A stretch of DNA of 64,000 nt from Hemerocallis citrina. Its lineage: Eukaryota > Streptophyta > Magnoliopsida > Asparagales > Asphodelaceae. A model generated the notes under the pieces. That model saw nothing but the letters and a program-made list of their open reading frames with translations. It had not been told where the DNA came from and did no database searches. Positions 32,600-43,398 of this stretch are shown here, in pieces. Each line of letters opens with the position of its first letter. Position 1 is the first letter of the stretch. The translations under genes were made by a program, and so were the position numbers. The stretch covers positions 258,358,244 through 258,422,243 of the forward strand of contig CM030362.1 in NCBI GenBank assembly GCA_017893485.1, written 5' to 3'.

Positions 32600-33205
32600 T
32601 GATATAGGTCAGATGACGTGGCCCCTCCTGGGCCACAAGATCCCCTCAAAGAGCGTTCACCGCCGGGTCATCCGGGTCTGCCACGTCATCCTGGAAACCA
32701 CCCAGGCCTCCACCACATCAGCCCTAAACCACCCCGAGCCCGTGCCACGTCAGCCCTATACCGCTTGGGCTTCTGCCACACCAGGCCCATGGACAACCGG
32801 GTCCAGACCCAACCCCAAACGGGTCCAAACCCGGTTGGCTTCTTCTATAAATACCAGACCCACTACCCCTTCACAAGGTAATTAATCTTTCCCCTCTCAA
32901 ACCCTAGTTACAGTTACTCTTTCAGTAGCTGACTAGATCGTTGAAGGGTCTGCCACCGGGACCAACCCCGGTGTTTCTAAATCGAGTGCAGGTACTCGAA
33001 ATCCTTGTATCCGAGCCTCCGGATCCGAGCAGAGCCTTTAGATCCGAGCCGAGAATCCAGTCTCCACCTCACTCCCGCCTACTCCCGAGCCGTAGCCCGG
33101 CTGAGGGTCGGGGCCACCGTCCGCACCAAAGCTTCCGCCAAAAATACAAATCGAGAAGAACTCACACCTGCTGCAGCCACACCCCCCAAAAAACAAACCG
33201 CATCA
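32600..33205 (+). repeat. 5' LTR of element B
   Basis: 606 bp, TGATATAGGTCAGATGACG ... AACCGCATCA. TATA box CTATAAATAC at 32845-32854. Paired with 61525-62110. Confidence 0.92.
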
Positions 33206-33223
33206 GGTTGGTGCCGTATGTGG
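33206..33223 (+). other. Primer binding site of element B
   Basis: GGTTGGTGCCGTATGTGG directly follows the LTR. It differs from element A's GGTTGGCGCCGTCTGTCG by a few bases, probably through C-to-T decay. Confidence 0.8.
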
Positions 33224-34689
33224 AAAAATTTAGTGTAGACACTGGCCCGAGCTCAGCCGTCAACGGTATCCCGTCCATCCGAGATCACATTGTAATATCC
33301 CGGACGGATATTACCTCGTATAAATTACTATTTTATTATTATTTTATTATTATTTGGTTTTACTTCCAAAATCAGATTATTTTGGTGATTTTTTGCCGGT
33401 TTGTCCACAAACATTGTCTACGCGCATATATCGGTCGGGGTACATCCGAAATACATCAAATTGGTAGCGCGATCCTCCGAATTGATAATAAAATTTATTT
33501 TATTATTATTTTCAAATTAAGCTATTTATGGGGATTATTTAAGGATTTTTTGGTATACACATACATGTACACATACATACATTGTATTATACTTAGTACA
33601 TTATACAAAATATGTAGCATGTACTCTTGGACAATGTACTCATCTTGTCATGACAACTTAATTGGATGGTTAGGGTTTGATCAGGAGGCCTAAACTAGGG
33701 TTTTGTATGCATGAGAAGATTAAACCCCTTCTAGAAACCCTCACATAACACCTCCACCACATAGCACCATACCTCACCATACCTCCACCACACCCCTACC
33801 CCCTAGAAGCATGGCCGGCCTTCACCCTCCCAAGGGTTTTTGTGCATATTGTTGAGTGCAATTTTGCATTCTCCACCATTCTCCCCTCCTATAAATACCC
33901 CCTCCTTCCCCACCTTGTCTCATTTTAGAAAGATCAAAAAGAAAGAAAGAAAGAAAGGAAAGGAAAAGAAAGAGAGAGCATTATACTAACAAGAGAGTTT
34001 TCTTGTAGGTTTTCCCTAGGAGTTCTAAGAGCTAGGGGAAGGAGAAGGTTAATCTAGCAAGTCCTTCCAACAAAGAGATTAAGGTGGGGGTTTCTCTTTG
34101 TTTGGTTGTTTGTTTGTTTGTTTGTTTGAATGGTTGTTTTGATGTTCTTCTTCTTCTTATCCTCCTTGTTTTATTTTCTTTTTGGTGTGGTTGTTTTAGT
34201 AATGTGGTTGTTGGGATTCTTATTTGTATGTTTGTAAATGTTAAGAGTAATAACCACATGAAAGAAAAGAACAAATAGTAGTGCTAAATACACCTAAAGA
34301 TTGAATCTTTATAGTGGTAGTAGGTTGTTTTGTGGACTAAAATGACATAAGGCATATGGACTTATACAATACAACCGTTTGGGGTTGTAAGACTTGATGT
34401 GAACTTATACATAAAGCATATGAACATTTTATACGACCATGTTTGGTTGTAGGACTTGTATTGGACTTTGAATAAAAAGATAAGCATATGTTGGTTGAAC
34501 CAAATGAAGGTTCTCACCTTATTTTTATTATTGTTGTTATCTTAAAAAGAACCTAAATTAGATGTTATCTCTAATTTATGAAAAAGAAACTAATTTAAAT
34601 CACTAGTTGTAGAATGAATAAAAAGATCTCTTTTTATGATCACTAGTAATAAATCAATACTAATAAAGAATAGTGGACATTTAAGTAGT

Positions 34690-35060
34690 AGTAGTATGTT
34701 GTTAAAATAAAAGTAGCATGTTGTTAAAATAAAGTAGTAGTAGTATGTTGTTAAAATAAAGTAGTAGTGGTATGTTGTTAAAATAAAGAAGTAGTAGTAA
34801 GTGTTAAAAGAAGTAGTTGTAGATGTTTTATGTCCATATTAAAATAAAGTAGTAGTAGTAGTAGATGATTAAAAGAAGTAGTTGTAGATGCTTTATGTTA
34901 TGTTCTTGGTTAAAATGAAGTAGTAGTAGTAGTAGATAGTTGTATGTTATGTTCTAGGTTAAAATGAAGTAGTAGTAGTGGTAGATAGTTGTATGTTATG
35001 TTCTTGGTTAAAATGAAGTAGTAGTAGTTGTAGATGTTTATTTTATGTTCATATTAAAAT
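34690..35060. repeat. (TAG)n-rich imperfect repeats in E1 LTR
   Basis: Repeats of GTAGTAGTAGTATGTTGTTA, AAATAAA-type units with TAG runs, about 20-60 bp, degenerate. The solo LTR G has the complement near 58530-58860. Confidence 0.85.
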
Positions 35061-35069
35061 AAAGTAAAT

Positions 35070-35830
35070 ACCATGCTAAGTCTTCCTACATGCTTAGAAT
35101 GTTGTAGGATCCATGATAAAATTACTTACCATGTTTAGGGATGATGTGTACCATGCTAAGTTTTTCTACATGCTTAGAATGTTGTAGGATCCATTCTAAA
35201 ATTACCTATCATGTTTTTATGCTTAGAATGTTGTAGGATTCATTCTAAAATTCCTATCATGTTTAGATTAGTATAAATATGCTTAGAATGTTGTAGGATC
35301 CATTCTAAAATTACCTATCATGTTTTTATGCTTAGAATGTTGTAGGATTCATTCTAAAATTCCTGTCATGTTTAGATTAGTATAAATATGCTTAGAATGT
35401 TGTAGGATTCATTCTAAAATTCCTATCATGTTTAGATTAGTATAAATATGCTTAGAATGTTGTAGGATTCATTCTAAAATTTCTATCATGTTTAGATTAG
35501 TATAAATATGCTTAGAATGTTGTAGGATTCATTCTAAAATTTCCTATCATGTTAGATTAATTTATTCATGCCTAGAATGTTGTAGGATTTGTTCTAAAAT
35601 TTCCTATCATATTTAGGGATGATATTCATGCTTAGAATGTTGTAGGATTGTTCTAAAATTATCTACCATGTTTAGGAGTGATATACATGTTGTAGGATTT
35701 GTTCTAAAATTTTCTATCATGTTTAGGGATGATATTCATGCTTAGAATGTTGTAGGATTTATTCTAAAATTACCCATCATGTGTAGGAATGATATACATG
35801 TTGTAGGATTGATGCTAATTAATCTACCAT
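35070..35830. repeat. 60-bp tandem repeat in E1 LTR
   Basis: Units of ATGCTTAGAATGTTGTAGGA plus TTCATTCTAAAATTCCTATC and a variable end. The period is 60 bp in the best-preserved copies (35281-35580). Confidence 0.92.
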
Positions 35831-35949
35831 GTTTAGAAGTATATATATATACTTAGGAATGTTGTATATTCATACTAGTAGTTATCCATGCTTAGTAAGA
35901 TATTCATGCTAGTAGTTATTCATGCTTAATAAGATTCATGCTAGTAGGA

Positions 35950-36230
35950 AGGTAATATACCATGCTAGATTAATTTATCTACGCTTAGATGATTGTAGGA
36001 AAGCATATACCATGCTAGATTAATTTATCTAGGCTTAGATGATTGTAGGAAAGCATATACCATGCTAGATTAATTTATCTACGCTTAGATGATTGTAGGA
36101 AAGCATATACCATGCTAGATTAATTTATCTACGCTTAGATGATTGTAGGAAAGCATATACCATGCTAGATTAATTTATCTATGTTTAGATTAGTGGTATA
36201 TAATGCTAGATTAATTTATCCATGCTTACA
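35950..36230. repeat. 50-bp tandem repeat in E1 LTR
   Basis: Units AAGCATATACCATGCTAGAT, TAATTTATCTACGCTTAGAT and GATTGTAGGA at exact 50-bp spacing (36001, 36051, 36101, 36151). Confidence 0.93.
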
Positions 36231-36609
36231 TGCTAGTAGGAAAGTTGTATACCATGTTAGATTCATTTATCTATACTTGGATTGTAGCAGGAATCATTAT
36301 ACATGCTTATAATGTTGTAGGATTGATGTTTAATTAACCTACCATGTTTAGAACATTGTAGGAGTGTTATGGTTGGTGGTTATGTTGCGTACTATAATTA
36401 GATCATCATAGGAAGATGCTTGCAATTGTATGCCATGCTTAAAGTACTATAGGTTGAAGTAATAAGGATTTGGAAGACCACTAGTAATAGTTAGTTTGAT
36501 AAAGATTGTTATGTCGCCTTTGGTTTTCATTGGTAGAATACCGATCATAGACTATTAGTAGATACTTCTGTTGCTTCTAATAATAGAAGATCAAGTTTGC
36601 TAGTAAGCA

Positions 36610-36930
36610 CGTTTGGTTGCTTCTAGGATTGATTACCTATATGGTTGTTTGCATATGGTTGTGCTCGTACGTGGCTCGACTGGCCCGTATGTAGCTGTGG
36701 GTCTCATACGTAGTTTATTTGGCTCGTATGTAGGTTGTTGTCTCGTACGCGGCTCGACCGGCCCGTGCATAGCTGTTGGTCTCATACACGGCTTATTTGG
36801 CTGGTATGTACGTTGTTATCTCCTACGAGGCCCGCCTGGCTCGTAGGAGCTATGTTTCATACGTGGCTTATTAGCTCGTATGTGGTAGTTACTCGTACAT
36901 AGCATGTTAGCTAGTACACAGTTGTTGTGC
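36610..36930. repeat. GGCTCGTATGTAG-type repeats in E1 LTR
   Basis: Imperfect ~100-bp units containing CTCGTACGTGGCTCGACTGG, CCCGTATGTAGCTGTGGGTC and TCATACGTAG. The open frames over them are repeat by-products. Confidence 0.75.
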
Positions 36931-38017
36931 TCATCTAGGGTGATATTGTTCCCCTAAGGGCTGTCGACCATCAAGACATATGTTTTCTTACCCTAAGGAA
37001 CTGTGGAGGAGTCACTCCTTGTGTGCCGTCGAATCTTAACTAGGATCGGTTGATCGAGGACCGGAGTATAGACGGAATCTAAGTTCAGGGTAGTGTCATG
37101 CACATATATTCGCATTGCCGAGGTCTTGGATCGATGAGCCACGAACCAGATCCTGAGGGGTTCCGGTAAGTCTAGGTTGAGCAGCCTAGTAGAGTTGTCT
37201 TGCAAAGCCTAATTGAAGGCCTAGCATGTTGTGGTTATAATATTGTCCTCCCTAGGAGTGTTTAGGGTTAGGGACATCATTAGGATAGTGACTTATAAAG
37301 ATCATTACTTAAACCCTTGCCGGAAGAGAGGAGTCGGTCGTAGGGGGCACCTTACGACTCACTCGTCTCTGGAGGCAGACTAGGTGGTGTTATTGGATTG
37401 CGCCTTCCTGTCAAAGGGATACGTACGGTGCCGTCTCACAAGTTGGGAGCACGGGTTGCGTATCTCGCGCTGTTAATTCCTGAAGTACCGTGGCTTGGGG
37501 TGCCACAGGATGCGTTGGGCAGTCCTGCGCTTGCGAGACCCCGGGGGTGCCACAGGGTAGGCTTTGTGCTACCCTGCGCTTGCGAGACCCTATGATTTGG
37601 ATTTTGAAATGACGCCCGATGCTTTGGGTTCGTCTAGTTTTGAGTGAGGTCCGGTTGGCCGGGTAGCAGTGGCGAACATAGACACCACTGGCGTACTGCA
37701 TCAGTGGCACATGACCACATCTGCAACCTCATCAGTCACGTGTAGGTGTCAGGAACAGGTTGTGTACAATTAGAAGTTCATAACGCGGGTTCAAATCCCT
37801 ATATATGGAGAAACGGCTTGAGATGGGGTCGCATGTAGTATGGGCTACATGTTGCTTCAGAGACTTGCTGACGTTAGAATAGGGAGCATCCTAGTTCTAT
37901 TTAAATATCGCATTAGAGTCTAGTCCTAGCACTCACGAACACTTAAACTACACCAACACCATTGCTGTATTTTGTATGTTGTTTGGGAGATTCGCTGCTA
38001 TATGATCAGCCTTTAAG

Positions 38018-38035
38018 CGTCAGTGAATACTGACG
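38018..38035 (+). other. LTR hairpin before acceptor-like site (E1)
   Basis: CGTCAGT, loop GAAT, ACTGACG: perfect 7-bp stem, 15 nt before CATAG|G. Same arm sequence as in the LARD and LTR C with a different loop. Confidence 0.8.
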
Positions 38036-38438
38036 TCCCCACTTCCATAGGTACTGGATCGCCGAAGTGCAAGGGCAAGATTCAGGAGGACTCAAGGCAA
38101 GAAAAGCAAGGAGTCAGTGTTATGTTTAGTTCCGCTGCAGTATATGTATTGATTATCTAATAGTTGAGAAGTACTCAAATGAGAGTTACCAAGTGTTGTT
38201 CTTCATTCCTTGTACACTGGTGTAAGATATTGAAGGTTGTAATACTTGGAAATGTAAAGGTAATATTGTAACTCCATTGTAAGGTATTGCAGTTGTATAA
38301 TATTCAGACTTGTAATACATTGGGTGTTGAATGAAAAGTTTTAAATTTTCCTGTTTTTCTGTGTATTGTGACTAATTGAAGAAAAGGTCTTGGCTCGTGT
38401 CACGGTTTCCCAGTATTGGAAATCGGGGCGCTACAGAG

Positions 38439-38450
38439 TGGTATCAGAGC
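38439..38450 (+). other. Primer binding site of E1 (initiator tRNA-Met)
   Basis: TGGTATCAGAGC, three bases after the 5' LTR. Confidence 0.93.
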
Positions 38451-38618
38451 TAACTTCAATTTACAGTCCAACACAGTAGGAAAATTTAAACTTGGATGCC
38501 TTTAGGAGATTGGGTTTTAGCTAGTTGTAGACAATTATAACTCATATTGTTGTTCTTTCAACTTATGTTTTATAATATTTCTATATCAATGCTAATTTCT
38601 GTATCCACTCCTTGCAGG

Positions 38619-39122
38619 ATGACGGACGGAGCGTTTCCCACGGGGAGTGGGTGGGGTCAGGGGGATGTGATAGAGATAGACTCGGACACCGAGCCTATCT
38701 TGGAGGAGGTTTAGCCACCAGTGGAGGCCGGATTGGCCAGCGGGGCCCCCACAGCTGCCACAGCGGGGGCATTTCCTTTTGGGGGTCAGGCTCCAGTGCC
38801 GCCACCTCCCCAGCTTACCCCCGTGGAGGAGGCCTTCCAGCAAATCTTCCAGGACATAGCAACGCTGACCTAGTCTCACGTCCATCTGGAGAACAAGATG
38901 GACTCGTGCGAGTTCGTGAAATGTCACCATGCGAAGGAGGTAGAGAGGTTGAGGAGCGCCAATGCAAGGGCCCAGCGCTGAATGGTGATCCTGAACCATC
39001 GCTATAGGGCACAGTTCGAGCACCTGGAACGCCGATGCGCAGACCTCTAGGTTCAAATCGCACAGTTGCTAGCGCAACTGACTGGACAGGACCCACCCGA
39101 GGGCGCCAGCAGTACCAACTAG
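38619..39122 (+). pseudogene. Small gag-like/coiled-coil ORF of E1 with four stops
   Basis: A 167-codon frame from ATG 38619 (directly after an acceptor-like CCTTGCAG|G) to TAG 39120-39122 stays in one frame but has four internal stops: TAG at 38702, TAG at 38870, TGA at 38978 and TAG at 39047. Each fits a C-to-T (CAG to TAG) or G-to-A (TGG to TGA) change. The protein has an acidic start (VIEIDSDTEPILEEV), a Pro-rich hinge, then a helical charged part (AKEVERLRSANARAQR, FEHLERRCADL, VQIAQLLAQLTGQ). I recognise no catalytic domain. It may be a gag-like or packaging protein. The reading stays open through 504 bp apart from these stops, which argues for past coding. Confidence 0.55.
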
Positions 39123-39497
39123 GTGGTCGGGCACTCAGAAATTGTTTTGACATTTTGTGATTTTGGCTCCTACATCTGCGATGTATAGGTAGGAAGAATG
39201 TCACTTAGGAAAGAATGTGACACTTTGTGACCAAGAGGGTTATGTAGACCGTTTTGTTATTTTGTGATCTTGACTCCTACTCTTGTAATGTATAGGTAGG
39301 AAGGTTATTGCTTAAGAAGAGATGACATTTTGTAACCTAGGGGGTTTATGTATGTATAGGTGTAACCCATCCAATGGTTGTTCAAAGGAAAATTTCTGTT
39401 CATCTCTTGTTCCATGACTATGCTATTTCGTATCTGTCGATTCATTTTCCTAACTTAATGTAGTTCTGAGGACATAACTATTCTAAGGAGGGAGTAA
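39123..39497 (+). other. E1 3' untranslated interior and polypurine tract
   Basis: Two to three imperfect direct repeats of GTAGACCGTTTTG, ATTTTGTGAT and TTGACTCCTAC then GTATAGGTAGGAAG (39120-39350). It ends with CTAAGGAGGGAGTAA (39483-39497), a purine tract abutting the 3' LTR. Confidence 0.7.
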
Positions 39498-40929
39498 TGT
39501 AATATCCCGGATGGATATTACCTCGTATAAATTACTATTTTATTATTATTTTATTATTATTTGGTTTTAATTCCAAAATCAGATTATTTTGGTGATTTTT
39601 CGCCGGTTTGTCCACAAACATTGTCTACGTGCATATATCGGTCGGGGTACATCCGAAATACATCAAATTGGTAGCACGATCCTCCGAATTGATAATAAAA
39701 TTTATTTTATTATTATTTTCAAATTAAACTATTTATGGGGATTATGTAAGGATTTTTTGGTATACACATACATGTACACATACATACATTGTATTATACT
39801 TAGTACATTATACAAAATATGTAGCATGTACTCTTGGACAATGTACTCATCTTGTCATGACAACTTAATTGGATGGTTAGGGTTTGATTAGGAGGCCTAA
39901 ACTAGGGTTTTGTATGCATGAGAAGATTAAACCCCTTCTAGAAACCCTCACATAACACCTCCACCACATAGCACCATACCTCACCATACCTCCACCTCAC
40001 CCCTACCCCCTAGAAGCATGGCCGGCCTTCACCCTCCCAAGGGTTTTTGTGCATATTGTTGAGTGCAATTTTGCATTCTCCACCATTCTCCCCTCCTATA
40101 AATACCCCCTCCTTCCCCACCTTGTCTCATTTTAGAAAGATCAAAAAGAAAGAAAGAAAGGAAAGGTAAAGAAAGAGAGAGCCTCATACTAACAAGAGAG
40201 TTTTCTTGTAGGTTTTTTCTAGGAGTTCTAAGAGCTAGGGGAAGGAGAAGGTTAAGCTAGCAAGTCCTTCCAACAAAGAGATTAAGGTGGGGGTTTCTCT
40301 TTGTTTGGTTGTTTGTTTGTTTGTTTGTTTGAATGGTTGTTTTGATGTTCTTCTTCTTCTTACCCTCCTTGTTTTATTTTCTTTTTGGTGTGGTTGTTTT
40401 AGTAATGTGGTTGTATGGGATTCTTATTTGTATGTTTGTAAATGTTAAGAGTGATAACCACATGAAAGAAAAGAACAAATAGTAGTGCTAAATACACCTA
40501 AAGATTGAATCTTTATAGTGGTAGTAGGTTGTTTTGTGGACTAAAATGACATAAGGCATATGGACTTATACAATACAACCGTTTGGGGTTGTAGGACTTG
40601 ATGTGAACTTATACATAAAGCATATGAACATTTTATACAACCATGTTTAGTTGTAGGACTTGTATTGGACTTTGACTAAAAAGATAAGCATATGTTGGTT
40701 GAACCAAATGAAGGTTCTCACCTTATTTTTATTATTGTTGTTATCTTAAAAAGAACCTAAATTAGATGTTATCTATAATTTATGAAAAAGAAACTAATTT
40801 AAATCACTAGTTGTAGAATGAATAAAAAGATCTCTTTTTATGATCACTAGTAATAAATCAATACTAATAAAGAATAGTAGACATTTAAGTAGTAGTAGTA
40901 TGTTGTTAAAATAAAAGTAGCATGTTGTT
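39498..40929 (+). repeat. Truncated 3' LTR of E1
   Basis: Matches 33291-34730 closely and stops in the TAG-repeat region at GCATGTTGTTA. About 3.7 kb of this LTR is missing. Confidence 0.92.
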
Positions 40930-40947
40930 ACCAGTGAAGAAGGTCAC
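40930..40947 (+). other. 18-bp templated filler at the E1/gag junction
   Basis: ACCAGTGAAGAAGGTCAC here is identical to 41510-41527, where it is genuine gag sequence (EPVKKVT coding). At 40930 it is out of place between the broken LTR and the gag block PPQFETYDGEG. It looks like DNA copied in during end-joining repair. Confidence 0.7.
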
Positions 40948-41840
40948 CCCCAGCTCAATTCATTTTCCACCCACCGCAATTCGAGACTTATGACGGCGAG
41001 GGTGATCCTACTGATCACATGGAGGGCTTCAAGACCCTCATGATGTTTCACAGCGCATTGGATCCCCTCCTGTGCCGCGCCTTCCCCGCCACCCTCCGGG
41101 ATCCGGCTCGGGAATGGTTCTCCAAGCTCACCCCCAGCTCCATATACTCTTTCAACCAACTGGAGGCCAACTTTCTCACCGATTTCGTGACCAGCAGGAA
41201 GGCCGAGAAGACGAGCACATCCCTGCTGGGCCTCCGACAGAAGGAAGGGGAGTCGCTCCGGCAGTTAGTCCGTAGGTTCACCACGGAGGCAAGGTCAGTC
41301 TCCTCCCTCGACCCAGGGGTCGCCTCGGCAGCATTTCGCCACAATGTCCGGCACGGCCAGCTGAAGGCATCCCTGGTGAAGAAACCTCCGATCAATTTCC
41401 CTGACCTCCTCAACCGGATCGAAAAGTACATCCGAGCCGAGGAGGCCCTGAATCCAGAGGACTCCAAGGAAGTTCCTGGAAAGGGGAAACGAAAGGCCGA
41501 TGAGGTGGAACCAGTGAAGAAGGTCACAAAAGACGGGGGCATCACGAAAAGGGTCCCTCCAGTCCCCCGCTTCGAGAGGTACACTCTACTGACGCAGAAC
41601 GTATCAACTGTCCTCCTAGCGATTGAAGACAGGGACCTCATCCAATTCCCTCCTCGTCTGACCAACAACAACAAAAAGAGGGATTAACGGTTCTACTGCC
41701 GCTTCCATCGAGACAACGGACACGATACCAACCATTGCCGCACCCTGAAGGACGAGATCGAGGCCCTCATCCAACGTGGGTACCTCCGGGAGTTCAAACG
41801 GGAAGACGCTCGGGACCAGAGGGACATGAGGAACAGGAGG
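40948..41840 (+). pseudogene. gag of element B, N-terminus deleted
   Basis: Starts inside the capsid-like block (HPPQFETYDGEGDPTDHMEG). It continues FSKLTPSSIYSFNQLEANFL, GESLRQLVRRFTTEARSVSS and a basic tail (KRKADEVEPVKKVTKDGG), with an open frame at 41019-41687. After one TAA comes the knuckle YCRFHRDNGHDTNHCRTLKD (CX2HX4HX4C). The first ~200 residues expected from element A were lost with the E1 deletion. The best-preserved gag in the window. Confidence 0.9.
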
Positions 41841-42049
41841 CCTTCCCCTCCTCCTCGAGTACTCAGACAGCATCCCGAGCAGGATGCCGAGCCTGAAGAA
41901 CCCGAGGGTCAATCCATCTTGCATTGCATCCATGGAGGGCCCATGGGAGGGGAGTCCAACACTTCCCGCAAGGCATTCGTCTGAGGGGTCAACGCCGTCC
42001 AGGGCCCTCTCTCCCCTCAGGTCCAGCAACTCCCTGTCTCCTTCTCTGG

Positions 42050-42420
42050 GGAAAACCTGGAGGGAGTTCGGCTCCCGCACTGCGATGTGCTCTTCATCAG
42101 TCTCAGCATGGAGAACTTCGAGGCCCGTCGCATCCTCGTGGATAATAGGAGCTCGGTAAACATCCTCTTCCTGGAGGCATTTGAGAACCTAAAGCCCTAC
42201 CGGGATAAGCTGAAGCTGGCCGGGTACACCTTGCAAGGATTCTCCGGCATCCCGGTCCCAATCTAGGGGATCGTGACCTTAGACGTCACCGCCGGTACGA
42301 CCCCTCACAGGCGAACCGAGTCGATGGACTTCATGATTGTAAATGTCAAGGTAGCCTACAACGCCATCCTCGGTCGTCCCGGGCTCTGCTCCCAGCTCCC
42401 TCCAGGCGGTTCCCTCGGAC
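42050..42420 (+). pseudogene. Aspartic protease of element B, active site altered
   Basis: FISLSMENFEARRILVD followed by NRSSVNILFLEAFENLKPYR, then GYTLQGFSGIPVPI, a stop, and VAYNAILGRPGL. The active-site Gly codon is AGG (DNR), so the enzyme would be inactive. A different substitution hit the same codon in element A. Frames change upstream of 42050. Confidence 0.85.
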
Positions 42421-42522
42421 TACCACCAAAAACTGAAATTCCCTACCAAGTTAGGTGTCGGAGTTGTCCGAGGGAACCAAGAAGCGGTACGATCGTGTTA
42501 TATAACGGTAATCGGGGGTGGT

Positions 42523-43398
42523 GTGTTCCCCCTGGATGCTGTCGAGCTGCAACCTAAAAGAACCCAGCCAGAACCTGAGCCGGCAAACGAGTTAGAAGAA
42601 GTCTTGTTCGAGACAGGGGATGCGTCAAAGTGTATTCTAGTGGGCTGCTCCCTCACTCCCAACCTCAAATCTGCCCTAATAGACTGTATTTGCCGCAATG
42701 TCGACCTCTTCGCCTGGAAGCCCTCCGATATGCCTGGTATCTTTGAGGACCTCATCATGCACAAACTCAGCATGACCCCCGGCTCAAAGCCAATCATCCA
42801 GAAGCGACATAAGTTCACCCTGGAGCGGCAGCAGATGGTTAAAGTGGAGGTGGACAAACTCTTGTCCGCCCGTTTCATACATGAGGTCAGCTACCTTGAG
42901 TGGCTGGTGAACGTCGTGATGGTCAAAAAGGCGAGTAGGGGATGGAGGATCTGCATAGACTTCACACACCTCAAAAGGGCATGCTCCAAAGATCCGTTCC
43001 TTCTCCCCAGCATCGACGCTCTGATCGACGCTACATCGGGTCATGAGCTCTTTTCCTTCATGGATGCCTTCTCAAGATATAGCCAGATCCAAATGTTCCC
43101 TCCCGATATAGCCAATATGTCTTCCGTCACGGACCAAGGTCTTTACTGCTACCGGGTTATGCCCTTCGGGCTAAAGAACGCTGGCGCTACTTATCAGAGG
43201 TTCGTTAACCGAGTCTTCAAGGATCAAATTGGGCGCAACATGGAGGTGTACATCGACGACATGCTCGTCAAGAGCCAACAGGGACAGGATCACGTCGCCG
43301 ACCTGAAAGAGGCCTTTGGGGTCCTTCAGACCCACAATATGAGACTCAACCCAGCGAAGTGTGCATTCGGCATCTCCTCAAAAAAATTCAGGCCATAA
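42523..43398 (+). pseudogene. Reverse transcriptase of element B (open, internally deleted at the end)
   Basis: An uninterrupted 291-codon frame covers the linker (VDLFAWKPSDMPGIFEDLIM) and all RT motifs: VVMVKKASRGWRICIDFTHL, FMDAFSRYSQIQMFPPDI, CYRVMPFGLKNAGATYQRF, NMEVYIDDMLVKSQQGQ and LNPAKCAFGIS. Near 43380 the text jumps from ISSKKF to KIQAIIDMAPP. About 50-60 bp present in the family (the GFMVSQRGIEANP-type segment) is missing, with AAAATTC at the junction, and the frame shifts. The fingers and palm look intact. Confidence 0.92.

Larger units (their letters stand above)
34084..38050 (+). other. Putative intron inside the E1 LTR
   Basis: Donor-like TTAAG|GTGGGGGTTTC at 34084 and acceptor-like CTTCCATAG|GTAC ending at 38050 enclose 3967 bp that hold all the subrepeats. 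The hairpin at 38018-38035 precedes the acceptor by 15 nt. The donor is also kept in the truncated 3' LTR (40287). Confidence 0.45.
33291..38435 (+). repeat. 5' LTR of E1 (5145 bp)
   Basis: TATA box CTATAAATAC at 33889-33898 lies ~600 bp from the start, so about 4.5 kb of the LTR is downstream of the promoter. That part is mostly subrepeats, then GC-richer unique sequence (37000-37720), a hairpin and the 3' end AATCGGGGCGCTACA. Confidence 0.92.
33291..40929 (+). mobile_element. E1: LARD-like element with 5.1-kb LTRs, 3' LTR truncated
   Basis: 5' LTR 33291-38435 (TGTAATATCC...GGGGCGCTACA), spacer GAG, primer site for initiator tRNA-Met, a ~1.06-kb interior with one decayed ORF, a purine tract, then the 3' LTR from 39498, which stops at 40929 after ~1.43 kb. 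No pol genes. The 3' truncation abuts element B gag and the 5' end of that gag is missing, so one deletion removed both. LTR copies differ by a few percent at most. Solo LTR G is the same family. Confidence 0.9.

Noticed and set aside
32941..33693. 250-codon open frame
   Set aside because: It crosses the end of the element B LTR, the primer site and the E1 insertion point, so it is a chance fusion of three unrelated sequences.
36613..36846. 77-codon frame with VRGSTGPYVAVGLI-type repeats
   Set aside because: Product of ~100-bp LTR subrepeats. The similar frame in solo LTR G reflects shared repeat sequence.
37398..37710. Overlapping frames in the GC-rich part of the E1 LTR
   Set aside because: Short frames on both strands over an imperfect direct repeat (GGGTGCCACAGG type). 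No domain and no conservation beyond the LTR family.
38592..39056. 154-codon minus-strand open frame in E1
   Set aside because: It overlaps the plus-strand ORF that follows an acceptor-like site and has sense-like features. The minus frame has none.
41048..41674. 208-codon open frame on the minus strand
   Set aside because: Shadow of the well-supported gag frame on the plus strand.
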